Positions 45,702 to 53,886 of a stretch of 64,000 nt of DNA are shown piece by piece. The stretch is taken from the NCBI RefSeq assembly GCF_008705135.1, contig NZ_CP023694.1, positions 5,561,001-5,625,000 of the forward strand, written 5' to 3'. This DNA comes from Streptomyces coeruleorubidus. GTDB taxonomy: Bacteria; Actinomycetota; Actinomycetes; Streptomycetales; Streptomycetaceae. Each line of letters begins with the position of its first letter. The stretch's first letter is position 1. A program made the position numbers and the translations under genes. The notes beneath the pieces were generated by a model. The model worked only from the letters and a program-made list of their open reading frames with translations, did no database searches and was not told the origin of the DNA.

Positions 45702-45767
45702 TCAGAAGCCCAGGTGCGTGATCTGGACGACGTAGACCCGCTCGCTACGGACGACGACCTGCCAGTT
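45702..45767 (-). pseudogene. C-terminal remnant of a small toxin-like gene
   Basis: A 21-codon in-frame fragment, N-W-Q-V-V-V-R-S-E-R-V-Y-V-V-Q-I-T-H-L-G-F then stop, directly downstream of the shortened DUF6247 gene. The segment looks like the last strand of a RelE/HigB-like toxin, often paired with DUF6247 genes. No start codon or upstream part remains. Confidence 0.35.
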
Positions 45768-45789
45768 TCAACTCACCCGCGGACTGCCT

Positions 45790-45975
45790 TCATGGCTTCG
45801 TCCAGGTCAGCACCCAGCTCTGCACCGGGCTCAGCGACTGCCACTCGACCGCCTTGGCGAATGCTTCGTCCTTGGCGACCTGCATCTCTTCCAGGCGGGC
45901 CGGATCGACGGCGGCGAGGGCCGCGCGCAGGGCGTCAGGAGTCTGCTGAGGGCGGGGGATCTTTGCTCTTCTCAT
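45790..45975 (-). CDS. Shortened DUF6247-like protein (antitoxin-like)
   Basis: A 61-residue product starting MRRAKIPRPQQTPDALRAAL. Its pattern matches the first half of DUF6247 proteins (KDEAFAKAVEW then SPVQSWVLTW), which usually reach ~100-130 residues and sit before a small toxin-like gene. After VLTW the frame stops within three codons; a second frame then reads D-E-A-M-K-A-V-R-G-stop, like the normal C-terminal end, so an internal deletion seems to have removed the middle. The ATG overlaps the stop of the upstream HTH gene (ATGA). Confidence 0.55.
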   Translation of the reverse strand: MRRAKIPRPQQTPDALRAALAAVDPARLEEMQVAKDEAFAKAVEWQSLSPVQSWVLTWTKP

Positions 45976-46841
45976 GCGGCCTCCAGAAGCTCGGCCCGCT
46001 CGGGTCGGCAATCGCGGCAGTGGCCGGGGGCCGGTGCGCGGAAGGCGCGGTCGCAGCCGTCGCAGGTCTGGAGCGGGTGACGGAAGGTCGGCGGGGGTGC
46101 GGGTGCGCGGAACGGGGGCGGTGGCGGTAGTTGGGCTGTGAGGCGGTGGGCCAGGAGGGCGGCCGGGCGGTGCAGGGCCTCGGGTGGGAGGTCGGTGGTC
46201 AGGGCTTGGCGCACGGCGGTGGGGGAGACGTCGCGTTCGAGCCAGGCGGCGACGCCTGGGGCGAGGTGGGCGGTGTCGCAGGCGGAGAGGAGCAGGCGGG
46301 GGTCGTGGCGGCGGAGGTCCGTGAGGAGGTCTGTGGCCTGCTGGAGGAGGGCGGGGGCGCGGTAGGCGGGCTGCGGTACGGCGGGGAGGGGCTTGCGTGG
46401 GGCTCGCTTCTTCGGAGCCGGGTGTGATCGCCGTACGGTCCGGTCGTCTGTGGTCCGGTGTCCGGGCTGGTTGCAGGAGATCGTGCGGGTGATGATCCGG
46501 CCGTCGGGGAGGCGTTCGCGGACGCGGCGCAGGTAGCCGTGGGTTTCCAGCTCGCGCAGGGCGGCGGCGATGCGGGTCGTGCCTTCGGGGAAGCGGGCGG
46601 CGAGGGCCTTGATGTCGATACGGGCGCCGGCTGGGAGGGACTGGATGTGCGTGCCGAGCCCGATCGCGAGCAGTGACAGCTCCGGGTGCTGGGCGAGGTG
46701 GTTGCCGATCACCGTGAAGCGGGTGGTGTGGCGGGTGTTGTCGTGAATCAGGCCGGTGTGGGGGTGCCGCCGGTTCGAGTGCTTCTTCCCCGTTACGGGG
46801 GTGTGGGCGTGCGAGGGCACGTTAGGGTTCTGCGTATCCAT
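45972..46841 (-). CDS. Helix-turn-helix protein with C-terminal cysteine motif
   Basis: A 289-residue cytosolic protein. Residues ~40-130 contain a winged-helix region (LAARFPEGTTRIAAALRELE, then GYLRRVRERLPDGRI) like plasmid- and element-associated helix-turn-helix proteins of Streptomyces. The C-terminus has CDGCDRAFRAPAPGHCRDC, a likely four-Cys zinc knuckle. I start at 46841 (MDTQNPNVP) with GAGGAAGG about 13 nt upstream; the frame upstream is poor. It is translationally coupled to the shortened DUF6247 gene. Targets unknown. Confidence 0.75.
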   Translation of the reverse strand: MDTQNPNVPSHAHTPVTGKKHSNRRHPHTGLIHDNTRHTTRFTVIGNHLAQHPELSLLAIGLGTHIQSLPAGARIDIKALAARFPEGTTRIAAALRELETHGYLRRVRERLPDGRIITRTISCNQPGHRTTDDRTVRRSHPAPKKRAPRKPLPAVPQPAYRAPALLQQATDLLTDLRRHDPRLLLSACDTAHLAPGVAAWLERDVSPTAVRQALTTDLPPEALHRPAALLAHRLTAQLPPPPPFRAPAPPPTFRHPLQTCDGCDRAFRAPAPGHCRDCRPERAELLEAA

Positions 46842-47113
46842 CAGGAAGTTGGAGCCTTCCTCGGTGGTCAGGCCCTCGCACTGGGATTGCCGTCCCGGCG
46901 AGGGCCGTCGCATGTCTGCGGTGTGTTGCGCTGAGCGTAGGGCAGGCAATGGCTCCCGAATCCAGCTGAGTTGGCGATGTTCACTCGCGTGAGTGAGGCG
47001 GCGGCCTGGGCAGGAGGGGTGGGGTTTGGTGGGGTTCTTTCCTCGTGATGGTTCTTGGAAGAGACCGCCTAGGGCACCGGAGCGCGAGGTGTCGGGACCC
47101 GGTGCTTCGGGGG

Positions 47114-47527
47114 TCAGAGGGTGAGTTCGGCCCAGACGGTCTTGCGTGGTGGCGGGCCGGGGGTGACGCCCCAGCGGTCGGCGAGCGCGTCGACGAGCAG
47201 CAGACCACGGCCGGACTCGGACTCAGGGGTGGGGAGTCGCGGTGGTGTCGGCAGCTCGTCGTCGCGGGTGTCCGTGACCTCGATGCGGAGAGTGTCGGCC
47301 ACGACGTAGAGGAGCAGGCGGAAGTCACGGCCGGGGATGCGGCCGTGTTGCGCCGCGTTGGCCGACAGCTCCGCGATGACCTGCCTCGCCGGGTCCAACG
47401 GCAGTCCCCAGGAGCGGAGTTGTTCGGCGGCCAGGAGGCGGGCCAGGCGGGCGCCGCGTGGGGTGGGGGACAGTTGGATGCTGAAGTGCCGGATATCGGT
47501 GGTGAGTTCGGGGAATTTCTGCGTCAC
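47114..47527 (-). CDS. RsbW-like ATP-binding protein (HATPase_c_2)
   Basis: A 137-residue anti-sigma-factor-type ATPase without a membrane part. N-box AELSANAAQHG, a G1-like DTRDD and G2 GRGLLLVDALADRWG show an intact GHKL ATP site. Such stand-alone proteins often sit next to DUF5753 HTH and DUF397 genes in the whiJ/abaA-like sets of Streptomyces, as here, where the HTH gene is divergent at 153 nt. Partner unknown. Confidence 0.82.
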   Translation of the reverse strand: MTQKFPELTTDIRHFSIQLSPTPRGARLARLLAAEQLRSWGLPLDPARQVIAELSANAAQHGRIPGRDFRLLLYVVADTLRIEVTDTRDDELPTPPRLPTPESESGRGLLLVDALADRWGVTPGPPPRKTVWAELTL

Positions 47528-47679
47528 GTCACTCAGCGTGGCGGCCCGTGCCTACCTTGAATAGTGACTCAGCGGGTGCGTACGGTAACTGTCCGGAGCT
47601 TGTCCGGTCGTGTCCGGGCTGTCGGGGTCGGGCGTACGGGTAGGGCGCTGGGCACGGTCGTACGACGGAAGGGTGCGGG

Positions 47680-48557
47680 GTGACGGCGGTCGAGGCGGAC
47701 GCGGGTCGGCTCAAGGGCGAGGCGGACGAGCCGGGTTGGGAAGTGGATCCGGACGACGAGTGGGGCGTCGCGGTCATCGCCACGGTGGGGCGGCAGCTGA
47801 AGCTGCGGCGGGAGGCGGTGGGGATGCGGGCCGCCGAGTTCGGGACGGCGGTGGGGTACGGCGAGGACATGGTCTACAAGATCGAGGGCGGGAAGCGGAT
47901 CCCTCGGCAGGACTATCTGGTCAGGGCCGATGAGGTGCTGGGCGCGGGTGGGCTCATCGCGGCGACGTGGGAGGACGTGAAGAGGGTTCGGTATCCCAAG
48001 AAGGTGCGGGAGCTGGCCAAGTTGGAGGGGCAGGCGGTTGAGATCGGGGTGTACGAAAGCATAAGCATCAACGGCCTGCTGCAGACCCCCGAGCATGCGC
48101 GAGCCCTGTTCGAATCGTGGCAGTCGGCTTACTCGCCGGACGAAGTTGAGCGTCTGGTGGCTGCGCGCATGGCCCGGCAGTCCGTGTTCGAGAGGTCACC
48201 GGCGCCGTCGCTCAGCTTCGTCCAGGAGGAAGCGACGCTGCGGCGCCCGGTTGGGGGCACAATGGTCTGGCGTCAGCAGCTTGAGCGCCTGCTGGAGGTG
48301 GGGCAGTTGCGTAACGTCAGGCTTCAGGTGATGCCGACGAGCAGCGAGGCCCATCCCGGTCTGAACGGGAGGATCGAGGTGCTGAAGTTCGGGGAGGTAC
48401 TGCGGTGGGCCGGTCCGACGGTGCCTTCAATGGGCGACCGACCACTGATCCGAAGCAGATCCGGATCCTCGAACTGCGGTATGGCACTATCCGAGCTCAG
48501 GCCCTTCCACCACGGGAGTCGCTGGCCTTCATTGAGCAAGTGCTGGGAGAAACATGA
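47680..48557 (+). pseudogene. WhiJ-like HTH-DUF5753 regulator with a C-terminal frameshift
   Basis: GTG 47680 opens a HTH_31-type DNA-binding domain (LKLRREAVGMRAAEFGTAVG, YKIEGGKRIP) and most of a DUF5753 domain up to GRIEVLKFGE. There the frame is lost. One nucleotide appears to be missing in the GGGGAGG run at 48391-48397; from 48396 another frame continues the family C-terminus (G-T-A-V-G-R-S-D-G-A-F-N, then LELRYGTIRAQALPPRESLA) and stops at 48555-48557, overlapping the DUF397 ATG. The uncorrected frame runs to 48627 with a nonsense end (315 residues). Either a real mutation or a sequencing error. Confidence 0.8.
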
Positions 48558-48754
48558 TCCGCAAGTCCTCGATCGGGGACGCCTCCGAACTGGCGTGGTT
48601 CAAGAGCAGCTACAGCAGTGGCCCTGACGGCGACTCCTGCGTCGAGATCGCGACCAGTGCGGCTGTGATACACGTCCGCGACTCCAAGCAGGCAACAGGC
48701 CCCCGACTCGGACTCGCGCCGGAGGCCTGGTCGGACTTCGTGGCGTCCGTCTAG
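48554..48754 (+). CDS. DUF397 protein
   Basis: A 66-residue DUF397 protein with the signature LAWFKSSYSSGPDGDSCVEI and ending W-S-D-F-V. DUF397 proteins are small partners of DUF5753 regulators in Streptomyces development and antibiotic-control loci (abaA/whiJ-like). Its ATG overlaps the corrected stop of the regulator (ATGA). Its stop overlaps that of the convergent S41 gene by 4 nt. Confidence 0.9.
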   Translation: MIRKSSIGDASELAWFKSSYSSGPDGDSCVEIATSAAVIHVRDSKQATGPRLGLAPEAWSDFVASV

Positions 48755-50127
48755 CCGTCGTTCCGAAGGACGCTCACCGCGCGGTCGAACGCGGAGTCGC
48801 GCTTCTCGGCGAACTCCTCCTTGGTGAAGACCGGTTCGGTGAGGTGGGGCGGAATGCCCGTGCCGTCGTACGTGTGGCCGGAGCGGTTGAGGAACTCCTC
48901 GTTCGGGAGGATGGCGGTCATGCCGTTGGGCAGGTTGCGCTCCATGACGTCGGAGAAGACGCCCTGCGTGGGCTGACCGATGCGGACGGTGCCGCCAGGG
49001 CGGTTGATGAGGGCCTGGGTGAAGGTCTCGCCCGCGCTGACGGTGGAGCCTCCGGTGAGTACGGCGATGGGGCCGGTGTAGCGGGGCTCGTCGGCCGGAA
49101 CGACCCGGATGGCTTCGGGGCGGGTGTGCCTGCCGGGGTCAGTGGGGTGGTTGCGGGCGCGTTTGGCGTAGGCGACGTAAGGCTGGTCCGTGAGGCGCTC
49201 GGCGATGTGGATGCCGAGGGCGTCGGAGCCGCCGCCGTTGATACGCAGGTCGATGATCAGGCCCTTGAGGCGCTGCGCGCGGTCCTTGGTGAGCATCGTG
49301 TCGAGGGCCTTGTCGAGTTCGGCGAGGTGGGCGGCGTACGAGGCGTCCCCGGGGGTGTAGCCGCCGAAGCCGGAGATACGGAGGTAGCCCTGGTCGGCGC
49401 CGCCGGGCAGGTCGGCGTAGGTGATCCGGCCGTTGGCGAAGTCCTGGCGGTACGGGGCGCCCTTGAGGTCGCGTTCGCCGATGAACTTCTTGACCTTGGT
49501 GTCCAGCTCCTGCGTGGGCAGTTCGGAGCCGGGGCGGACTTGGGCGAAGACGCGGTCTCCGTCTCGGACCGCGACGTGGGCGTCGTAGAGGGGGCGGACC
49601 ATGTCACTGAAGACGGCGAAGAGTTCCTCGCGGGTGGTGTCCTGGTCGACCTTCGGGCGGTAGCGGTCCCGGGTGGCCTGCCAGTCGATGCCCTTCGCGG
49701 CGAAGAAGGGGTAGTTCTCGGCGAAGGAGTGCCAGAAGACGTCGAAGGCGGTGCGCGGGTCCTCGGGTGTGGGGCGGGTGCAGTCGGCGGGGAGGGCGTG
49801 GATCCGCCGCAGGGCGCGGTGGCCGACGGAGCTGTCCGCGCCGAGGGAGGCACGGTTCTTGCCCGGGCCGGGGCGGACGGTCAGGACGGTGCCGTAGGCG
49901 GTCGTGTACGTGTCCGGGCCGGTACGCCGGGCGGTGTCGCCCTTGAGGCAGCTGACTGATGTCGTCTGGAACTCCTGGAAGGCGTCGCCGTCGAGGGAGA
50001 GGACGGTGCCATAGCCGTCCATGCGCCAGAGGCCGTCGGTACTCGGCTTGCCGGGTGTGGCGACGGCGGGTGCTGCCGCGGCCGCGGCGAGGGCCAGGGT
50101 GAGGACGGTGGCTGTGACGGTACGCAT
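48751..50127 (-). CDS. Secreted S41-family peptidase (C-terminal processing type)
   Basis: A 458-residue secreted protease. A signal peptide (MRTVTATVLTLALAAAAAAP, cleavage after AVA near 24) precedes a ~110-residue unknown domain, then the S41 region from about FDVFWHSFAENYPFF. The strand LKGLIIDLRINGGGSDALG and the catalytic serine in TGGSTVSAGETFTQAL, with the nearby GQPTQG turn, are diagnostic. Without an obvious PDZ domain. Substrate unknown; monocistronic. Confidence 0.88.
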   Translation of the reverse strand: MRTVTATVLTLALAAAAAAPAVATPGKPSTDGLWRMDGYGTVLSLDGDAFQEFQTTSVSCLKGDTARRTGPDTYTTAYGTVLTVRPGPGKNRASLGADSSVGHRALRRIHALPADCTRPTPEDPRTAFDVFWHSFAENYPFFAAKGIDWQATRDRYRPKVDQDTTREELFAVFSDMVRPLYDAHVAVRDGDRVFAQVRPGSELPTQELDTKVKKFIGERDLKGAPYRQDFANGRITYADLPGGADQGYLRISGFGGYTPGDASYAAHLAELDKALDTMLTKDRAQRLKGLIIDLRINGGGSDALGIHIAERLTDQPYVAYAKRARNHPTDPGRHTRPEAIRVVPADEPRYTGPIAVLTGGSTVSAGETFTQALINRPGGTVRIGQPTQGVFSDVMERNLPNGMTAILPNEEFLNRSGHTYDGTGIPPHLTEPVFTKEEFAEKRDSAFDRAVSVLRNDG

Positions 50128-50381
50128 GATGGGTCCCCGGTTCGTGGTCGTGGGTCACTACGGTGACCGGGGGAGTGGGGGACCGGCCATCCGGAAGGCT
50201 GGTGGACGAGGGCGGGGGGTAGCCCCCGACCGGTTCGCCACTGCCAGGGTCCCGGGACGGCAGCGGCGCACGGCACAGTGGCGTGATGTGCGCACGAGTG
50301 ACCGAGCGAACGGGGAGACCGGCGTCATGGCCCGCTACATGGAGGCACTGACCGAGGCGCCTTCGTGGCCGGTGTTGTGTT

Positions 50382-51356
50382 GTGAGTGACGGCGGCACAC
50401 GGGGCTGGTCCCCCCAGACGGAAGAGGTGCTGCGCCGCGCAGGCTGGCGCCCCGGCCGTTCGGTTCCGACAGGCACCTGGGAGTGGATCCTGCGCGAGCG
50501 TGGGTCCTTCGTGGCCCATGACGCCGCGCGCCGGTTCCTCTCCGAATTCGGCGCTCTGGTGACGTACGGCTGGCCTGCCGACACGATCACCACGTCGTCG
50601 GCAATCCGTTTCGACCCCCTCAAGGCCGGTTGGCAGGAGGAGCGGTTCGCGGCGGCAAGCCGGGAAGCGGGGGCGTCCCTCTACCCCGTTGGGACGGCCG
50701 ACGAAGGTGCCGGCTTCCTCGGCATCACCGAGGACGGGGCGCTCCACCTCGTAAGGGATCGCGTGGAACTGCTGGCTGAAACTACCGATCGGGCGCTGGA
50801 CCGCCTGGTCGAGGCGCAGGCGGCCCGGTCCGCCCTCTGGACGCCCGGGGTGCCGGCGGCCGAGCACGCATTCTGGCGGCGACTGCACACCGTGGAGACG
50901 GGCCCGGACGCCGGACCGCGCTGGTCCGAGGAGACGGATCGGGTGCTGCGGGCGGGCGGCTGGTTCCCGGGCCGGTCGGTTCCCACGGAGACCTGGGAGA
51001 GCATCCTTCTGCAGACCGGCGAGTTCGACATCCACGATGCGGCACGGCGCTTCCTGACGGAGTTCGGAGCCGTGGGCGCTCCCTACCGGGAGCCGTGGGA
51101 CTCGATGCCGTGGCTGGAGTTCTCGCTCGACCCGCTGCTCGCCATCTGGGACGCGGAGATCATCGAAGACCTCGCCGAGCGGGCGGGCGTCGATCTGTAC
51201 CCCATCGGTATGCGGGACCGCGGGAACCAGCACCTGGCCATGGCGGAGGACGGGTCGGTCTACGCCGGCATGGACGACGTCTGGCTCCTGGCGCCCACCG
51301 CAGACGAGGCATTGCAGAGACTCACCAGCAGGATCCGGCCGGCGGCTTCCTGTTGA
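50382..51356 (+). CDS. Tandem SUKH-3 domain protein (immunity-type)
   Basis: A 324-residue protein of two similar SUKH-3 domains (about 8-148 and 184-320). Each begins W-S-x-x-T-E/D-x-V-L-R and contains G-W-x-P-G-R-S-V-P-T-x-T-W followed by HDAARRFLSEFGA in the first and HDAARRFLTEFGA in the second, then F-D/S-P-L near the middle. SUKH-3 proteins are immunity or contact-toxin-inhibitor proteins, and also act in DNA-related contexts. No partner toxin gene is next to it. A short upstream ORF, M-A-R-Y-M-E-A-L-T-E-A-P (50328-50389), overlaps the GTG start and may be a remnant. Confidence 0.85.
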   Translation: MSDGGTRGWSPQTEEVLRRAGWRPGRSVPTGTWEWILRERGSFVAHDAARRFLSEFGALVTYGWPADTITTSSAIRFDPLKAGWQEERFAAASREAGASLYPVGTADEGAGFLGITEDGALHLVRDRVELLAETTDRALDRLVEAQAARSALWTPGVPAAEHAFWRRLHTVETGPDAGPRWSEETDRVLRAGGWFPGRSVPTETWESILLQTGEFDIHDAARRFLTEFGAVGAPYREPWDSMPWLEFSLDPLLAIWDAEIIEDLAERAGVDLYPIGMRDRGNQHLAMAEDGSVYAGMDDVWLLAPTADEALQRLTSRIRPAASC

Positions 51357-51797
51357 TCATCATCGGCACGAGCGCGCGGCCCCCGGTTTGACCTACGTCA
51401 CCCCCGGGGTATTCTCTCCGGCTCGATTGGCGTCCGCCCTGCCCCGTATGGCAGACTGTCCGAGTTGCTCGGTCGAGTGTTGATGCTGCGCGCCTCCCGC
51501 CGGGAGGACCGAAAGCGAGTCCCACAGTACTCGTCGTCCTAACTGCCACACGGCAGCGCTGGGGCGGACGTACGGGAATCTTTCGGGAAGTGTCAGTGCG
51601 GCACTGGCCAGGCACCCGGTGGCCTTCTGGCCCCGGTCTGCGGTTCCGGAAGGGCCGTGTGCATTCCCTGGAAGGGATGTCCGAACAAGGGACATCTGTG
51701 TCAGCGGAAGAGCGACACGCCCGACCGCGTGGGTCGGACAGAAGGGCTGGAACGCCGGGTTCCAGAGCGTTACGAGAGACAGGACTACTGAGTAGCC
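51357..51797 (+). promoter_or_regulatory. rpsJ promoter and long S10-operon leader
   Basis: TTGACC at 51388-51393 with TATTCT at 51410-51415 (spacer 16) is a good promoter and implies a leader of about 375 nt. The leader contains a hairpin GATGTCC/GGACATC (51676-51682 with 51690-51696) and, at 51713-51737, the 25-nt element shared with the str leader. In many bacteria L4 controls this operon through the leader; no L4 target was recognised here. No gene is supported. Confidence 0.65.
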
Positions 51798-52106
51798 ATG
51801 GCGGGACAGAAGATCCGCATCCGGCTCAAGGCCTACGACCACGAGGTCATCGACAGCTCGGCGAAGAAGATCGTCGAGACGGTGACGCGTACTGGTGCGT
51901 CGGTCGCGGGCCCGGTGCCGCTGCCCACTGAGAAGAACGTGTACTGCGTCATCAAGTCGCCGCACAAGTACAAGGACTCGCGCGAGCACTTCGAGATGCG
52001 CACCCACAAGCGCCTGATCGACATCCTCGACCCGACCCCCAAGACCGTTGACTCTCTGATGCGACTCGACCTCCCGGCCGGTGTCGACATCGAGATCAAG
52101 CTCTGA
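51798..52106 (+). CDS. rpsJ: 30S ribosomal protein S10
   Basis: A 102-residue S10, also part of antitermination (NusB/NusE) complexes. MAGQKIRIRLKAYDHEVIDS, then the loop THKRLIDILDPTPKTVDSLM and a C-terminal strand LPAGVDIEIKL. First gene of the S10 operon. Confidence 0.98.
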   Translation: MAGQKIRIRLKAYDHEVIDSSAKKIVETVTRTGASVAGPVPLPTEKNVYCVIKSPHKYKDSREHFEMRTHKRLIDILDPTPKTVDSLMRLDLPAGVDIEIKL

Positions 52107-52123
52107 GGCCGGTGATCTGAGAG

Positions 52124-52768
52124 ATGGCTAAGCAGATCAAGGGCATCCTGGGCGAGAAGCTCGGTATGACGCAGGTGTGGGACGCGAACAACCGCGTCGT
52201 CCCGGTCACCGTCGTCAAGGCCGGGCCCAACGTCGTCACCCAGGTCCGTACGAACGATGTCGACGGCTACGAGTCCGTCCAGATCGCCTTCGGCGAGATC
52301 GACCCGCGCAAGGTGAACAAGCCCCTCAAGGGCCACTTCTCCAAGGCCGATGTCACCCCCCGTCGCCACCTCGTCGAGATCCGCACCGCGGACGCCTCCG
52401 AGTACACGCTGGGCCAGGAGATCACCGCTGAGGTGTTCGAGGCCGGCGTGAAGGTCGACGTGACCGGCAAGAGCAAGGGCAAGGGCTTCGCCGGTGTCAT
52501 GAAGCGTCACAACTTCAAGGGCCTCGGCGCCGGACACGGCACCCAGCGCAAGCACCGCTCTCCCGGCTCCATCGGTGGCTGCGCCACCCCGGGCCGCGTG
52601 TTCAAGGGCCTCCGCATGGCGGGTCGCATGGGCAACGAGCGGGTCACCACCCAGAACCTGACCGTCCACGCCGTTGACGCGGAGAAGGGTCTGCTGCTCA
52701 TCAAGGGCGCGGTTCCCGGTCCGAACGGCGGCCTCGTCCTGGTCCGCACCGCGGCCAAGGGGGCCTGA
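52124..52768 (+). CDS. rplC: 50S ribosomal protein L3
   Basis: A 214-residue early-assembly protein near the peptidyl transferase centre. MAKQIKGILGEKLGMTQVWD, the long loop GTQRKHRSPGSIGGCATPGR and the C-terminal PGPNGGLVLV are intact. 17 nt after rpsJ. Confidence 0.98.
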   Translation: MAKQIKGILGEKLGMTQVWDANNRVVPVTVVKAGPNVVTQVRTNDVDGYESVQIAFGEIDPRKVNKPLKGHFSKADVTPRRHLVEIRTADASEYTLGQEITAEVFEAGVKVDVTGKSKGKGFAGVMKRHNFKGLGAGHGTQRKHRSPGSIGGCATPGRVFKGLRMAGRMGNERVTTQNLTVHAVDAEKGLLLIKGAVPGPNGGLVLVRTAAKGA

Positions 52769-52772
52769 GGTA

Positions 52773-53429
52773 ATGAGCACTGTTGACATCCTTTCGCCGG
52801 CGGGCGACAAGGCCGGTTCCGTCGAGCTCCCCGCGGAGATCTTCGACGTCGAGAAGGTCAGCATTCCGCTGATCCACCAGGTCGTCGTCGCACAGCTGGC
52901 CGCTGCCCGCCAGGGCACGCACAAGACCAAGACGCGTGGCGAGGTCCGCGGCGGTGGCAAGAAGCCGTACCGCCAGAAGGGCACCGGTCGCGCCCGTCAG
53001 GGTTCGACCCGCGCGCCGCAGTTCGCCGGTGGTGGCGTCGTGCACGGTCCCGTGCCGCGTGACTACTCGCAGCGGACGCCCAAGAAGATGAAGGCTGCCG
53101 CGCTGCGTCACGCCCTCACCGACCGGGCCCGCCACAACCGCATCCACGTCGTCTCCGGCGTGATCGAGGGCGAGACCCCCTCCACCAAGGCCGCCAAGAG
53201 CCTGTTCGGCAAGATCAGCGAGCGCAAGAACCTGCTCCTGGTCGTCGACCGCTCCGACGAGGCCGCGTGGCTGTCCGCCCGCAACCTGCCCCAGGTCCAC
53301 ATCCTGGAGCCGGGCCAGCTGAACACGTACGACGTTCTCGTCTCGGACGACGTGGTCTTCACCCAGGCCGCTTTCGAGTCCTTCGTCGCCGGCCCGAAGG
53401 CCAACGACACCGAAGGGAGCGAGGTCTGA
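52773..53429 (+). CDS. rplD: 50S ribosomal protein L4
   Basis: A 218-residue tunnel protein. It includes the extended loop RGEVRGGGKKPYRQKGTGRA and the RQGSTRAPQFAGGGVVHGP segment. Start ATG at 52773, 4 nt after the rplC stop; its stop overlaps rplW by 1 nt. In E. coli L4 represses the S10 operon; unproven here. Confidence 0.98.
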   Translation: MSTVDILSPAGDKAGSVELPAEIFDVEKVSIPLIHQVVVAQLAAARQGTHKTKTRGEVRGGGKKPYRQKGTGRARQGSTRAPQFAGGGVVHGPVPRDYSQRTPKKMKAAALRHALTDRARHNRIHVVSGVIEGETPSTKAAKSLFGKISERKNLLLVVDRSDEAAWLSARNLPQVHILEPGQLNTYDVLVSDDVVFTQAAFESFVAGPKANDTEGSEV

Positions 53430-53848
53430 TGGCTATCCGTCACCCCGCTATCGCCTCGAAGGCCGCGAAGAAGGCCAAGGAGGCTCGCGTCAAGAAGGCG
53501 CGTCGCCACGCCACCGAGGGCAAGAACACCGTCGAGACCCCGCTGAGCAAGTCCTTCACGGACCCCCGTGACGTGCTGCTCAAGCCGGTCGTCTCGGAGA
53601 AGAGCTACGCGCTCCTCGACGAGGGCAAGTACACCTTCATCGTGGACCCGAGCGCCAACAAGACCCAGATCAAGCAGGCCGTCCAGTCGGTCTTCTCGGT
53701 CAAGGTCACCGGGGTCAACACGATCAACCGCCAGGGCAAGCGCAAGCGCACCAAGACCGGCTTCGGTCAGCGCGCCGGCTCCAAGCGCGCGATCGTGACC
53801 CTCGCCGAGGGCGACCGTATCGACATCTTCGGCGGTCCGACCGCGTAA
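53429..53848 (+). CDS. rplW: 50S ribosomal protein L23
   Basis: A 139-residue L23 at the tunnel exit, the docking site for signal recognition particle and trigger factor. Residues 1-~42 are a basic Lys/Ala/Arg-rich extension typical of Streptomyces (core L23 is ~95-100 residues). The core has DVLLKPVVSEKSYALLDEGK and GKRKRTKTGFGQR. Confidence 0.96.
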   Translation: MAIRHPAIASKAAKKAKEARVKKARRHATEGKNTVETPLSKSFTDPRDVLLKPVVSEKSYALLDEGKYTFIVDPSANKTQIKQAVQSVFSVKVTGVNTINRQGKRKRTKTGFGQRAGSKRAIVTLAEGDRIDIFGGPTA

Positions 53849-53886
53849 GCGGGTCGGATCGTCCGATATCGGACGAGGACTGAGAA

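Noticed and set aside
45222..51356. Prophage or integrative element
   Set aside because: No integrase, transposase, terminase or attachment repeat is seen; the holin-like gene alone is not enough.
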